From: Neoaquamicrobium microcysteis
GTDB taxonomy: Bacteria > Pseudomonadota > Alphaproteobacteria > Rhizobiales > Rhizobiaceae
Assembly (NCBI RefSeq): GCF_008180155.1
Contig: NZ_VSZS01000065.1
Coordinates: 1-64,000 of the forward strand
Direction: 5' to 3'
DNA length: 64,000 bases
This document shows, one piece after another, positions 1-9,414 of the stretch; position 1 is the first letter of the stretch, and every line of letters starts with the position of its first letter. Under the pieces are notes generated by a model. That model was not told the DNA's origin, did not search any database, and was given only the letters and a program-made list of their open reading frames with translations. The position numbers and the translations under genes were made by a program.

Positions 1-484
1 ATCTGGCCGGCGCCGAACCGTAGAACGGCACCACCATCTGCACAGGCAATGGCCGGAAAGCCGATCATGCATTAAAACTGAAACCGGACCACCTCATAGG
101 GGCAGGCCAGTTCACGTCATCCTCGAAGACACCCACGGCCTCGCCATGGCGGCGCTGGAAGCCCCCGACACCTCATGAACGGGAACCCCGCCGTCTCACA
201 AGATTTGCACGATCGGCCGCCGCCGCAACGCGGCGCGGCGCCGATGCCGCACGCCCATATCCCGGCCGCAGGCCGCAAGCCCGACCGGGCGTCGGGCCGC
301 TTGGCCCGCCCTCGCGGAGCGCCAGCCGCCCAAGGCGGCGATGCGGCGCGTGAGCGAAAAACAGAAGGAACACTCCATCGTGATGTAACATTTCAACCGT
401 TTCGGCCGAAACTATATACAGCTTCGCATCGTGACTGGCTGTCGACTGCAGGGCTTTGCCCGCGGGCTAAAATCAGGGAGTGGA
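1..484. other. gene-free left edge upstream of msrP
   Basis: I recognise no gene here. Open frames exist on both strands but their translations are Arg/Ala/Pro-rich, which is typical of non-coding frames in GC-rich DNA. The stretch around 70-120 is less GC-rich than the rest and could be a remnant of something, but I cannot identify it. The right part holds the probable msrPQ promoter. Confidence 0.5.
391..419 (+). promoter_or_regulatory. candidate msrPQ promoter with internal palindrome
   Basis: A possible -35 TTTCAA (391-396) is followed after 17 bases by TATATA (414-419). A perfect 12-base palindrome TTTCGGCCGAAA (400-411) sits between them, where a repressor would block RNA polymerase. 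The -35 match is poor, so this is a candidate only. Confidence 0.35.
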
Positions 485-1438
485 ATGTCCATGGCCGCAT
501 ACCGGTATCCGAAGATCGCGGCATCCGAGATCACGCCGCAGGGCGTCTGGATGAACCGTCGCAGCCTTCTGGCAGGCGCAGGGGCGGCGGCCGCGCTGCC
601 CTTCATCGGCGGGTCGGGCGCGCAGGCCGCGCCGCTCACCACCACGCCCGGCCCCTACGCCACCGACGAGGCCCACACCTCGTTTCAGGACATCACCAGC
701 TACAACAATTTCTACGAGTTCGGTACCGGCAAGGGCGATCCGGCCTCCCGCTCGGGCGATTTCCAGCCGGAGCCGTGGACCCTGGAGGTCGGCGGCCTCG
801 TGGGCAAGCCGAAAACCTTCGATGTCGATGCCCTGCGCGCCTTCCCGCTTGAGGACCGCATCTACCGGATGCGCTGCGTCGAGGCGTGGTCGATGGTCAT
901 CCCGTGGGTGGGCTTCCCGCTTGCGGCCCTGCTCGATCAGGTCGAGCCGCTCGGCAGCGCGAAATACGTCGCCTTCGAGACCGTGGTGCGGCCCGAAGAG
1001 ATGCCCGGCCAGCGCGGCCTCTTCCAGCCCATGGAATGGCCCTATGTCGAGGGCCTGCGGCTCGACGAGGCGCGCCATCCGCTCACCATCCTGTCGGTCG
1101 GCCTCTACGGCGCGACCCTGCCCAAGCAGAACGGCGCGCCCGTGCGGCTCGTCGTGCCGTGGAAATACGGCTTCAAGGGCATCAAGTCGATAGTGCGCAT
1201 CACGCTTGTCGAGGACGAGCCGGTGACGAGCTGGTCGCGCATGCAGCCCAGCGAATACGGCTTCTACGCCAACGTGAATCCGGAAGTCGATCATCCGCGC
1301 TGGAGCCAGGCCAGCGAGACCCGCATCGGCGAGGGCGGGTTCTTCAACTCCGCGCGGCGGCCCACGCTGCCCTTCAACGGCTATGCCGAGGAGGTTGCCA
1401 GCCTCTATGACGGGCTGGATCTTAGGGCCAATTACTGA
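485..1438 (+). CDS. msrP: protein-methionine-sulfoxide reductase catalytic subunit MsrP
   Basis: Molybdopterin enzyme of the MsrP/YedY family (317 aa) that reduces methionine sulfoxide in oxidised periplasmic proteins using electrons from MsrQ. A twin-arginine export signal is visible (RRSLLAG, Arg25-Arg26, then a hydrophobic Ala-rich stretch to about residue 45). The molybdenum-ligand cysteine lies in YRMRCVEAW (Cys131), and the rest matches the sulfite-oxidase-like fold. The start at 485 follows AGGGAG at 475-480; ATG at 491 is an equally good start by homology. The gene ends 2 bases before msrQ, so the pair should be one operon. Confidence is high because both subunits occur in the expected order. 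Confidence 0.95.
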   Translation: MSMAAYRYPKIAASEITPQGVWMNRRSLLAGAGAAAALPFIGGSGAQAAPLTTTPGPYATDEAHTSFQDITSYNNFYEFGTGKGDPASRSGDFQPEPWTLEVGGLVGKPKTFDVDALRAFPLEDRIYRMRCVEAWSMVIPWVGFPLAALLDQVEPLGSAKYVAFETVVRPEEMPGQRGLFQPMEWPYVEGLRLDEARHPLTILSVGLYGATLPKQNGAPVRLVVPWKYGFKGIKSIVRITLVEDEPVTSWSRMQPSEYGFYANVNPEVDHPRWSQASETRIGEGGFFNSARRPTLPFNGYAEEVASLYDGLDLRANY

Positions 1439-1440
1439 CC

Positions 1441-2088
1441 ATGGCGCAGCCGCAGGCGAAATCATGGAACTGGCGGCCGGCCAGCATCTGGCTGCTCTAT
1501 GCGGTCGGGTTCGTGCCGGCGGCGTGGTATTTCTATCTCGGCGCGACGGGGCAGATCCCCGGCAACGCGGTGAAGGTGTTCGAGCATCTGCTGGGCATCT
1601 GGGCGCTGCGCTTCCTGCTGGCCACGCTCGCCGTCACGCCGCTGCGCGATCTGGCGGGGTTCAACCTCATCCGCTATCGCCGCGCGCTGGGCCTGCTGGC
1701 GTTCTGGTATGTGGTCATGCACTTCCTCACCTACATGATCCTCGACCAGAACCTGAACCTGTCCGAGATCGTGAAGGACATCGCCGAGCGGCCGTTCATC
1801 ACCATCGGCATGGCCGCGCTCGTCATGCTCGTCCCGCTGGCGCTCACCTCCAATTCCTGGTCGATCCGCCGGCTCGGCCAGCGTTGGAACAAGCTCCACA
1901 AGCTCAGCTACGTCATCGTGCTGGCGGGCGCGACCCACTACGCCATGTCGGTCAAGGTGGTGACGTTCGAGCCTTTCATCTACTTGGTGCTCGCCTTCCT
2001 GCTGGTGGCCTACCGGCCGCTTCGCCCGCGCATCATGCAATGGCGAAAGGAGCGGCGCGTCAGCCTTTCGGAGGCGGCCAATCGGTAG
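1441..2088 (+). CDS. msrQ: protein-methionine-sulfoxide reductase heme-binding subunit MsrQ
   Basis: Polytopic b-heme membrane protein (215 aa) of the ferric-reductase-like family that passes electrons from the quinone pool to MsrP. Several hydrophobic helices are evident from residue 12 to 195. Candidate heme-ligand histidines lie at the starts of predicted helices (VVMHFLTYM and LHKLSYVIVLAGATHY). The C-terminus is basic and probably cytoplasmic. It starts 2 bases after msrP. The family, size and partner gene agree. Confidence 0.93.
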   Translation: MAQPQAKSWNWRPASIWLLYAVGFVPAAWYFYLGATGQIPGNAVKVFEHLLGIWALRFLLATLAVTPLRDLAGFNLIRYRRALGLLAFWYVVMHFLTYMILDQNLNLSEIVKDIAERPFITIGMAALVMLVPLALTSNSWSIRRLGQRWNKLHKLSYVIVLAGATHYAMSVKVVTFEPFIYLVLAFLLVAYRPLRPRIMQWRKERRVSLSEAANR

Positions 2089-2178
2089 CTCCTCGCAATT
2101 TGAACGAATTCCTTGTCCGTTCCGCAATTGATATGTTGCTAATGTGGAGGCCGGGAAACAGATCGGCGGGGGCCGACA

Positions 2179-2736
2179 ATGGGTACGTTGAGCTTCGGGG
2201 GAACCCGGGCCGCACACGGCGTTTCGCGCCGACCGGGAATGTGGGCCGTCACCGGCCTCGTGCTGGCGCTGGCCGGCGCGGCCATTCTGTTCACCCTTCC
2301 CTGGCAGCAGGCTATCATCCATCTGAAGGCCTCCTCCTGGCCGTCGGCGCAAGCGCGGATCGTGTCTGCGTCGCTGGTCGAAGAGCATTATGCCGAGCCA
2401 GGCAGCGATGCGTTCTCGACGGAACTGGTGCTTTCCGTCGTGTATGAGTTCGAAGTGGCCGGCCAGACCTATGCCGGCTATGCGGCGAGCCTCGACGACC
2501 GCGCCGCCCCGCACGACCGGCGGCTGCGCACGCTCTATCGCCGGCTGCTCTTTGCAAGGGTGACGGGGCGCAGCGTGCCGGCCTTCCACGATCCGCACGA
2601 TCCCGAGCATGCCTATCTGGACACGGCATTTCCCGCCGAGAGCGCCATCTGGCGCGGCGGGGTGGGGCTCGCCTGCCTGCTGGTCGGGCTCGGCCTGCTG
2701 GTCGCTCCTCTGCGGGCGTCAAACCGTCGCGACTGA
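2179..2736 (+). CDS. DUF3592-type membrane protein
   Basis: Protein of 185 aa with one transmembrane helix near residues 22-42 and another near 158-178, enclosing a soluble segment. That segment begins with a Trp-Pro plus alternating hydrophobic pattern (WPSAQARIVSASL) and includes VVYEFEVAGQTYAG, which is the usual DUF3592 layout. The biological role of the family is unknown. It lies 90 bases after msrQ on the same strand and 91 bases before the HerA-like ATPase. Nothing shows a functional link to either. I am fairly sure of the family and cannot assign a role. Confidence 0.65.
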   Translation: MGTLSFGGTRAAHGVSRRPGMWAVTGLVLALAGAAILFTLPWQQAIIHLKASSWPSAQARIVSASLVEEHYAEPGSDAFSTELVLSVVYEFEVAGQTYAGYAASLDDRAAPHDRRLRTLYRRLLFARVTGRSVPAFHDPHDPEHAYLDTAFPAESAIWRGGVGLACLLVGLGLLVAPLRASNRRD

Positions 2737-2827
2737 CGACCTCTCTTGTGAATTGCGCGCACCCGCCCGCGCATCCCGCGCCGCGGGATGCTATGCCTGC
2801 CGTTTCGCAACGAGCGTCGAGGCATGA

Positions 2828-4345
2828 ATGAAGGTCGGCATCGATCTGGGCACGGGCGCGGGCGGCGCGTCCGCATCCGTCGATCTTGAGGAACTGCTCG
2901 CCACCCGGCTGCTCGTTCAGGGCAATTCCGGGTCCGGCAAGTCGCACCTTTTGCGCCGCCTGCTCGAGCAATCGGCACCGTGGGTTCAGCAGTGCGTGGT
3001 CGACCCGGAAGGCGACTTCGTCACGCTGGCCGACCGGTTCGGCCACGTGGTGGTGGATGCCGCGCGCACCGAGGCCGAACTGACCCGCATCGCGGGCCGC
3101 ATCAGGCAGCACCGCGTTTCCGTCGTGCTCAACCTTGAAGGTCTGGATGTCGAGCAGCAGATGCGGGCTGCGGCAGCGTTTCTGGGCGGCATGTTCGATG
3201 CCGAGCGGGATCACTGGTATCCGGTTCTGGTGGTGGTCGACGAGGCGCAGCTTTTCGCGCCGGCGGCTGCGGGAGAGGTCTCGGACGAGGCGCGCAAGCT
3301 GTCGCTGGGCGCTATGACCAATCTGATGTGCCGTGGCCGCAAGCGCGGGCTGGCCGGCGTTATCGCAACCCAGCGTCTGGCCAAGCTGGCCAAGAACGTG
3401 GCAGCCGAAGCATCCAACTTCCTGATGGGGCGCACCTTTCTCGACATCGACATGGCGCGTGCCGCCGACCTGCTCGGAATGGATCGGCGGCAAGCCGAAC
3501 AGTTCCGCGATCTGGAGCGCGGCCGCTTCGTCGCACTCGGCCCTGCCATCGCGCGCCGTCCGCTGCCCGTTGCGATCGGCCCGGTCGAAACGTCCGCACG
3601 CTCCGTCAGCCCCAAGCTGATGCCTCTGCCCGACACGGCTCCGGAAGATGCGGCGGAACTCATCTTCAAGGTGGACCCGGCCGAACTGCGCCAGCCGGTG
3701 AGGCGCCCGCCGCCTCCACCTCCGCCGACCCCCACAGCCGAAATTCTGGCCCAACTGGTGAAGTCGCGGCCCGAGCCTGCTTCTGCGGATGCTGCATCGC
3801 TGTTTCCCGAGATCGACGAGGCCGAACGCAAGGCGGCCATCGAAAGCGTTCTGGCCGAGATCGTTGCGGACCCGGATGCCGGTTTCCGCTCGGTGGCAGT
3901 GCTCTATCAGGATTTTCTGGTGCGCTGTCGTATCCATCGCGTTCCGGGTGCCGCCCTCGATCTGTCGGCCTTCAAGCGACAGCTTGCCATCGCTCGTGCG
4001 GGCGTGGACAAGGACATGGCGACCGGAGATGCCTGGCAAGAGGCTCTACGAATGTCGGAGGGCCTTACCGACGACATTCAGGGCGTATTCCTGATCGTCG
4101 CGCAGGCAGCGGTGTCGGGCGCGCCATGCCCATCGGATGCGACGCTGGCGCGAGCCTACGGCACGCACTCGCTGTCCCGCGCCCGCCGGCTTCTCACCTA
4201 TTTCGAAGAGCGCGGTCTGCTGGTCGTGCGCACCGACTTTCATGGCATGCGGATAGTCGTTTTTCCCGACCTCGGCGCCGAAAGCGCGCCTGGTGACCCG
4301 AATGCGCCGGACGAGACGCCCGAGGGCCGGGACGCGGCCGAGTAA
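2828..4345 (+). CDS. HerA-like P-loop ATPase (DUF87/FtsK-HerA type)
   Basis: A 505 aa ATPase of the HerA/FtsK superfamily, which usually translocates DNA as a hexamer. Walker A is GNSGSGKS (residues 32-39), Walker B is VLVVVDEAQLF (133-143), and a basic arginine-finger-like segment CRGRKRG follows at 168-174. A linker contains seven consecutive prolines (294-300). The last 90 residues look like a winged helix (LSRARRLLTYFEERGLLVV). HerA proteins often pair with the nuclease NurA, but no nuclease gene is adjacent here. It abuts the oppositely oriented DMT gene with no spacer. The ATPase class is clear; the substrate is unknown. Confidence 0.75.
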   Translation: MKVGIDLGTGAGGASASVDLEELLATRLLVQGNSGSGKSHLLRRLLEQSAPWVQQCVVDPEGDFVTLADRFGHVVVDAARTEAELTRIAGRIRQHRVSVVLNLEGLDVEQQMRAAAAFLGGMFDAERDHWYPVLVVVDEAQLFAPAAAGEVSDEARKLSLGAMTNLMCRGRKRGLAGVIATQRLAKLAKNVAAEASNFLMGRTFLDIDMARAADLLGMDRRQAEQFRDLERGRFVALGPAIARRPLPVAIGPVETSARSVSPKLMPLPDTAPEDAAELIFKVDPAELRQPVRRPPPPPPPTPTAEILAQLVKSRPEPASADAASLFPEIDEAERKAAIESVLAEIVADPDAGFRSVAVLYQDFLVRCRIHRVPGAALDLSAFKRQLAIARAGVDKDMATGDAWQEALRMSEGLTDDIQGVFLIVAQAAVSGAPCPSDATLARAYGTHSLSRARRLLTYFEERGLLVVRTDFHGMRIVVFPDLGAESAPGDPNAPDETPEGRDAAE

Positions 4346-5245
4346 TCAGGGCGCGTGGCGCAAGGCCAGCGTGGCCCGCCGCTTTCGCCCCTGATGAAGC
4401 TGCCACAGCGAATGGGCGAGCAGCGCGGATATGAGGATGAGCCCGCCCAGCAGGCTCTGGGAGGTCGGCGTCTCCGAAAAGATCAGCCATACCCAGATCG
4501 GCGCGAGCACGGTTTCCAGCAGATAGAACATCGCGACTTCCGGGCCGGAGATATATTTCGGACCGGTGGCGAGCAGGAAGAATGCGACAGGGATGATGAC
4601 GAGCCCGTCGAGCACGATCCAGAACGGCGCTTCGACGTTCAACCCGTTCTGCGCGACCACCGCGCCCCCGATCAGCAGCGGAATGACGACCGCCACAAGC
4701 GGAGTGAAGCCCATGTCGCGGCCGCTTGCGCGCGAAATCACGATCGCCGCTGCGATGGACAATGCCGCTCCCAGCGCCAGCAGGTCTCCGAACCAGCCGC
4801 CTGAGCTGAGACCATCCTGCACGATGATGCCAATGGCCACGATCATCACAGCCATTGCGGCGAGTGTGGGCGGCTTCGGCCGTTCCTTGAGGAAAATCCA
4901 TGACAGGGCGGTCGCGAAAACGGTGCTGAACGCAACGATGAAGACCAGGTTGGCCGTTGAGGTGTGGAACACCGCAGCCATGAAGCAGACCGAGGTAATG
5001 CTGTAGAGGGCGGCGACGGCCAGCCCCGCGCGACCGGGCACCAGCGGAGGCGCGTTGCGGGCCACCGCCCGCCAGACCAGCCAGATGACGATGGCTGCAA
5101 GAAGCGTGGAGGAGGCGCGCAGGAAGAGGATCGACCAGACGTCGCCATTGGCGAGCTTGATGAGAGGAATGTCGACCGTCAGCGCCAGCCCGCCGATGGC
5201 TGTCAGGAGCAGACCCTTCGAGTGGTCGGCGTGATGGGCGGACAT
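4346..5245 (-). CDS. DMT/EamA family transporter
   Basis: Drug/metabolite-transporter superfamily permease of 299 aa with ten predicted helices arranged as two EamA repeats (about 12-140 and 155-285). Members export amino acids, nucleosides or drugs; the substrate cannot be read from sequence. The ATG at 5245 follows a leader of 51 bases from bpt, which is on the same strand upstream. The stop codon touches that of the ATPase gene, so the two are convergent without any terminator between them. Confidence 0.85.
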   Translation of the reverse strand: MSAHHADHSKGLLLTAIGGLALTVDIPLIKLANGDVWSILFLRASSTLLAAIVIWLVWRAVARNAPPLVPGRAGLAVAALYSITSVCFMAAVFHTSTANLVFIVAFSTVFATALSWIFLKERPKPPTLAAMAVMIVAIGIIVQDGLSSGGWFGDLLALGAALSIAAAIVISRASGRDMGFTPLVAVVIPLLIGGAVVAQNGLNVEAPFWIVLDGLVIIPVAFFLLATGPKYISGPEVAMFYLLETVLAPIWVWLIFSETPTSQSLLGGLILISALLAHSLWQLHQGRKRRATLALRHAP

Positions 5246-5296
5246 GAAGACGCTCCGGCTGGCCGCTGATGTGGCTGGTCGCCGGGAGTTGCCGGC

Positions 5297-6061
5297 TCAG
5301 GGATGGCCGGAACCTTGGTCGTAACGCTCCCAGCCCTTTGGGCCGAGGTGCTCCTGTGGCCCGAAGCGGACCTTATACGCCATCTTTCGTGACCCGTTGA
5401 CCCAGTAGCCGAGATAGACGTGGGGCAGGCCGGCAGACCGCGCACGCGCGATGTGGTCGAGGATCATGAACGTCCCGAGCGAGCGATCCTCGAGCTCGGG
5501 GTTGAAGAACGAGTAGACCATGGAAAGCCCGTCGCCCATGCGGTCGGTCAACGCCACGGCGATCAGTTCGCCTTCGCCCTTGCCGGTGATGAAGGAGTCG
5601 GGCCCGCGCCTGCGGTATTCGATGATCTTTGTCTGGACGTGGGTGTCCTCGACCATCATGGCGTAGTCGAGCACGGTCATGTCCGACATGCCTCCGCGCT
5701 TGTGGCGTGAATCGAGATAGGTGCGAAACAGCGAATACTGTTCGGTCGAGGGCTCGGCTTCGTGCTCGGCGCCGATGAGGTCGGCGTTGCGCGCAGTAAT
5801 GCGCTTCATGTTGCGCGAGGGTTCGAACTCGTCCACCAGGATTCGCACGGACACGCAGGCCCGGCAGCTTTCGCAGGCGGGGCGATAGGCAATGTTCTGC
5901 GACCGGCGGAAGCCGCCCTGCGTGAGCAGATCGTTGAGCTCTGGCGCGCGGTCGCCGACGAGGTGAGTGAAGACCTTGCGCTCGAACTGGCCGTCCACAT
6001 ACGGGCACGGCGAGGGCGCTGTCAGGAAGAATTGCGGCGATTGCGTCGGTTGGTGCTTCAT
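5297..6061 (-). CDS. bpt: aspartate/glutamate leucyltransferase (arginyltransferase family)
   Basis: Protein of 254 aa matching bacterial Bpt, which attaches leucine from tRNA to N-terminal Asp or Glu and so marks proteins for ClpS/ClpAP degradation. The N-terminal signature is intact: [17 protein letters not shown] at residues 18-34, then a cysteine cluster in [16 protein letters not shown]. The C-terminal acyltransferase-like half includes [15 protein letters not shown]. The second N-degron transferase, aat, is also in this window at 52.3-53.0 kb. No disruption is seen. Confidence 0.93.
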   Translation of the reverse strand: MKHQPTQSPQFFLTAPSPCPYVDGQFERKVFTHLVGDRAPELNDLLTQGGFRRSQNIAYRPACESCRACVSVRILVDEFEPSRNMKRITARNADLIGAEHEAEPSTEQYSLFRTYLDSRHKRGGMSDMTVLDYAMMVEDTHVQTKIIEYRRRGPDSFITGKGEGELIAVALTDRMGDGLSMVYSFFNPELEDRSLGTFMILDHIARARSAGLPHVYLGYWVNGSRKMAYKVRFGPQEHLGPKGWERYDQGSGHP

Positions 6062-6173
6062 GAGCCGTTGCTGCTATTCAGCTATAGGCTTGTCATGCGC
6101 CATGAAAACGTCAACTGCAAAATATTGAAAGATGATGCAGCGCAAACCTTCGTGAGCGTATACGCCTTATTGC

Positions 6174-6644
6174 CTAACGTTCCGACCGGGTGACGACCGT
6201 GCCCAGCAAAAGGTCGTGCACCGTACGCTTTCGGTCGAGAAAGAGCGACGCTAGCAGGATGAGCGGCGTGAGGATGACGTTGCCGGCCCAGAACAGCACC
6301 GAGTGCACCACGGCGATCATGCCGTCTATCGGGCGGCCGTCGAGACGTTCCAGCTTGATGCCCATCATGCCCATGCCGACGGTGGCCTGATTGGGGCCGC
6401 CAAGCGTGTTCCAGATGTAGAGCAGCGCCACAGCAGGCCCGAGGATGGAAAAGAGCATCCAGCCGAGGCCCAGCGTGAGGACGCCAAGAATGGCGACGAC
6501 GATGGCGAAGGGGATGAGCAGCAACGCGATGATGACGTAGTCGATCAGGAACGCGACGATACGGCGCGTGCGAACGCCTTCATAGACGCGCATGTCGTCA
6601 AGGCGGGAAGTGATGATCTCACCGTCGAGAACGCGGGCGTTCAT
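6174..6644 (-). CDS. RDD family membrane protein
   Basis: Small polytopic protein (156 aa) with the RDD pattern: Arg-rich start of helix 1 (TRRIVAFLIDYVIIALL), three hydrophobic segments, and an Asp-Asp-like ending (RKRTVHDLLLGTVV). RDD proteins are poorly understood; some have been linked to ion exchange. It lies upstream of bpt on the same strand with a 112-base gap. The family call is secure, the function open. Confidence 0.85.
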   Translation of the reverse strand: MNARVLDGEIITSRLDDMRVYEGVRTRRIVAFLIDYVIIALLLIPFAIVVAILGVLTLGLGWMLFSILGPAVALLYIWNTLGGPNQATVGMGMMGIKLERLDGRPIDGMIAVVHSVLFWAGNVILTPLILLASLFLDRKRTVHDLLLGTVVTRSER

Positions 6645-6837
6645 GATGTCGGTTGCTCCTGTTTGTTGCCTGGCATCGCAGATGGGAATTGTTTCCGCGA
6701 TTTCAAGAAACGCAGCCGGGGATACCGATAACCGCCATTTTATTCAATTGCTGGAAACGTCATCGAAACGCTTTGGCTTTAGGGATGGTGCAGTGCGGCA
6801 TCGGGCAGCCGCTGTGGGACGGGAAGGCGCGACGCGA

Positions 6838-8250
6838 ATGGAACATTTCGACATGCTGGTCATCGGCAGCGGACCTTCGGGCCGGCGCGCCGCCGTGCAG
6901 GCAGCCAAGCTGGGCAAGTCGGTGCTGGTGGTGGACCGTGGCAGGCGGCTTGGCGGCGTCTCGGTTCACACCGGCACCATTCCGTCGAAGACGCTGCGCG
7001 AGACGGTGCTGAACCTGTCTGGCTGGCGCGAGCGCGGGTTCTACGGGCGCGGCTACCGCGTGAAGCAGGACATCTCATCCACCGACCTGATCCAGCGGCT
7101 GCACAAGACGCTGGACCACGAGGTGGAGGTGCTGCAGCACCAGTTCCTGCGCAACGGCGTGCGCAGCGCGCAGGCGGGCGCATCCTTCATCGACGCCAAC
7201 CGCGCAAGGCTGACGACCGAGACCGGTGAAATCTCGGACGTGTCCTTCGATCACGCGATGATCTCGGTCGGCACGCGGCCCTACAGACCGGAGAGCGTGC
7301 CCTTCGACGGCGCGCGCGTGCTGGACAGCGACGAGGTTCTGGAGATCGAACGGCTGCCGCGCACGCTCACCGTCATCGGGGGCGGCGTGATCGGCGTCGA
7401 ATATGCGACGATCTTTTCGGCGCTCGACGTTCCGGTGACGCTGGTGGAGCCGCGTGACAGGATTCTGGATTTCGTGGACAGGGAACTCGTCGACGATTTC
7501 ATCCACCAGCTTCGCGACCGGGGCGTCACCGTGAGGCTGGGCAGCTCGGTCAACAGCATCGAGGTGAGGCCTACGGGCGCCGAGGTGGTGCTGGCCGACG
7601 GGCGGACCGTGCGCTCGGAAACGGTGCTCTACGCCGCCGGCCGGGTGGGCAACACCGCGTCGCTGGGCCTCGAAACGGTGGGGATCGAGGCGGACGGGCG
7701 CGGCCGCATCAAGGTGGACCCCGATACGTTCCAGACTTCGGTGCCGCACATCTATGCCTGCGGCGACGTGATCGGCTTTCCGAGCCTCGCATCGACCTCG
7801 ATGGAGCAGGGCAGGGTGGCAGCATGCCACGCCTTCGGCATCGCGCTGCCGCCTCCGCCGGCGACGTTTCCATACGGTATCTACGCGGTGCCGGAAATCT
7901 CGACCGTCGGCCAGTCGGAAGAGGAAGTGCGCAAGAGCGGCGTGGCCTACGAGTGCGGCGTGGCGCGGTTTCGCGAAACCTCGCGCGGCCACATCATGGG
8001 CGTCGATTCCGGCTTCCTGAAGCTCATCTTCTCGCTGGAAACGCGGCGGCTTCTGGGCGCGCATATCGTAGGCGAGGGCGCGACCGAGCTGATCCATATC
8101 GGCCAGGCGGTCATCAACCTCGGCGGCACGGTGGATTTCTTCGTGGAGAATACGTTCAACTATCCCACGCTTGCCGAGGCCTACAAGATCGCCGGCCTCG
8201 ACGCATGGAACCGGATGGGCTGGCGGCGCGAGGCCGTGCCGGCCGCCTGA
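6838..8250 (+). CDS. sthA: soluble Si-specific NAD(P)+ transhydrogenase
   Basis: FAD-dependent pyridine nucleotide transhydrogenase (470 aa) that moves reducing equivalents between NADPH and NADH. The N-terminal FAD site is MLVIGSGPSGRRAA, and the family-typical redox segment GGVSVHTGTIPSKTLRE lacks the CxxxxC disulfide of lipoamide dehydrogenase. The NAD(P) Rossmann motif is VIGGGVIGVEYA, a second FAD motif is IYACGDVIGFPSLA, and the dimerisation domain fills the last 120 residues. The ATG at 6838 follows GGGAAGG (6821-6827); the longer frame upstream lacks homology-like content. It is convergent with hemB, 3 bases apart. Confidence 0.93.
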   Translation: MEHFDMLVIGSGPSGRRAAVQAAKLGKSVLVVDRGRRLGGVSVHTGTIPSKTLRETVLNLSGWRERGFYGRGYRVKQDISSTDLIQRLHKTLDHEVEVLQHQFLRNGVRSAQAGASFIDANRARLTTETGEISDVSFDHAMISVGTRPYRPESVPFDGARVLDSDEVLEIERLPRTLTVIGGGVIGVEYATIFSALDVPVTLVEPRDRILDFVDRELVDDFIHQLRDRGVTVRLGSSVNSIEVRPTGAEVVLADGRTVRSETVLYAAGRVGNTASLGLETVGIEADGRGRIKVDPDTFQTSVPHIYACGDVIGFPSLASTSMEQGRVAACHAFGIALPPPPATFPYGIYAVPEISTVGQSEEEVRKSGVAYECGVARFRETSRGHIMGVDSGFLKLIFSLETRRLLGAHIVGEGATELIHIGQAVINLGGTVDFFVENTFNYPTLAEAYKIAGLDAWNRMGWRREAVPAA

Positions 8251-8253
8251 CGG

Positions 8254-9288
8254 TCAGCCCTTGAGCAGCTCGGCCACGCGCGGCGCGAAATAGGTGAGAA
8301 TGCCGTCGCAGCCGGCACGCTTGAAGGCCAGCAGCGATTCCATCATCGCCTTCTCGCCGTCGATCCAGCCATTCGCGGCGGCGGCCTCGATCATCGCGTA
8401 TTCGCCCGACACCTGATAGGCGAAGGTCGGCATCTGGAACTCGTCCTTCAGCCTGCGGATGATGTCGAGATAGGGCAGGCCGGGCTTGACCATTATCATG
8501 TCGGCACCCTCGGCGATGTCCTGCTCGGTCTCGCGTACGGCTTCGTCGGTGTTGGCGTGGTCGATGTAGTAGGTCTTCTTGTCGCCCTGCAGCAGCCCCT
8601 TGGTGCCGATCGCTTCGCGATAGGGGCCGTAGAACGCGGAGGCGAACTTGGTGGCGTAGGACATGATCGCGACATCCTGGAAGCCGGCGACGTCGAGCGC
8701 GTCGCGGATCGCGCCGATGCGCCCGTCCATCATGTCGGACGGCGCGATGATGTCGGAACCGGCCGCAGCCTGAAGCACGGCTCCCGCCGCCACCTGCTCG
8801 ACGGTCTCGTCGTTGATGATGATGCCGTTGTCGAGAATGCCGTCGTGGCCGTGGCTGGTGAACGGATCCAGTGCGGCGTCGGTGATGACGCCGATTTCGG
8901 GCACCGCCGCCTTGATGGCGCGCGTCGCTCGATTGATGAGATTGTCCGGGTTCAGGATTTCCGAACCGGTGCGGTCACGCAGCGACAAATCCACGTTCGG
9001 GAAGGTGGCCAGTGCGGGAATGCCCAGCTTCGCCGCGCGCTCGGCCTCGCGCACGGCCAAATCGGCCGACAGGCGGAACACGCCCGGCATGGCAGCCACT
9101 TCCTCGCGCCGGTTCTCACCCTCGACCAGAAAGATCGGCCAGATCAGGTCGTCCACGGTGAGGCGGCTTTCCTGAACCAGCCTGCGCGACCAGTCGGCCT
9201 TGCGCATGCGGCGAAGCCTGCGCGAGCCGGTGATCTCGTCGACGCTGCGCAACGGCTTCAGGCGGGCGGGGCTGTTCATGGCGTTCAC
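8254..9288 (-). CDS. hemB: delta-aminolevulinic acid dehydratase (porphobilinogen synthase)
   Basis: Condenses two 5-aminolevulinate molecules to porphobilinogen in heme/cobalamin synthesis (344 aa). Schiff-base lysines are visible in SYATKFASAFYGPYRE and MIMVKPGLPYLDI. The metal loop reads DAALDPFTSHGHDG: the three cysteines of zinc-type enzymes are replaced by Ala/Asp, so this is predicted to be the Mg-dependent, zinc-independent class common in alphaproteobacteria. The gene diverges from tetR across a 126-base AT-rich gap. Confidence 0.96.
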   Translation of the reverse strand: MNAMNSPARLKPLRSVDEITGSRRLRRMRKADWSRRLVQESRLTVDDLIWPIFLVEGENRREEVAAMPGVFRLSADLAVREAERAAKLGIPALATFPNVDLSLRDRTGSEILNPDNLINRATRAIKAAVPEIGVITDAALDPFTSHGHDGILDNGIIINDETVEQVAAGAVLQAAAGSDIIAPSDMMDGRIGAIRDALDVAGFQDVAIMSYATKFASAFYGPYREAIGTKGLLQGDKKTYYIDHANTDEAVRETEQDIAEGADMIMVKPGLPYLDIIRRLKDEFQMPTFAYQVSGEYAMIEAAAANGWIDGEKAMMESLLAFKRAGCDGILTYFAPRVAELLKG

Positions 9289-9372
9289 TCCGGTTCGCGG
9301 GCTTCTATCACGGCCGGGGCGAGCGGACCAACCCTGCCAGCACAGGCCAAAATGACGCTGGACAATTATTTA

Positions 9373-9400
9373 AGAACGTTTATTTTAAAATGAACGATCT
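9373..9400. promoter_or_regulatory. 28-bp palindrome, probable TetR-family operator
   Basis: An imperfect palindrome of 28 bases, with 12 of 14 base pairs matching, is centred between 9386 and 9387 with core ATTTTAAAAT (9382-9391). It is much more AT-rich than its surroundings and ends 14 bases before the tetR start. TetR repressors usually bind such dyads in their own promoter. Autorepression of tetR-ridA is therefore inferred. Confidence 0.6.
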
Positions 9401-9414
9401 AATAAGAGGACCCG

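Noticed and set aside
1-175. Possible insertion-sequence remnant around 70-120
   Set aside because: The stretch has a less GC-rich, vaguely IS-like look, but there are no terminal repeats and no transposase-like translation.
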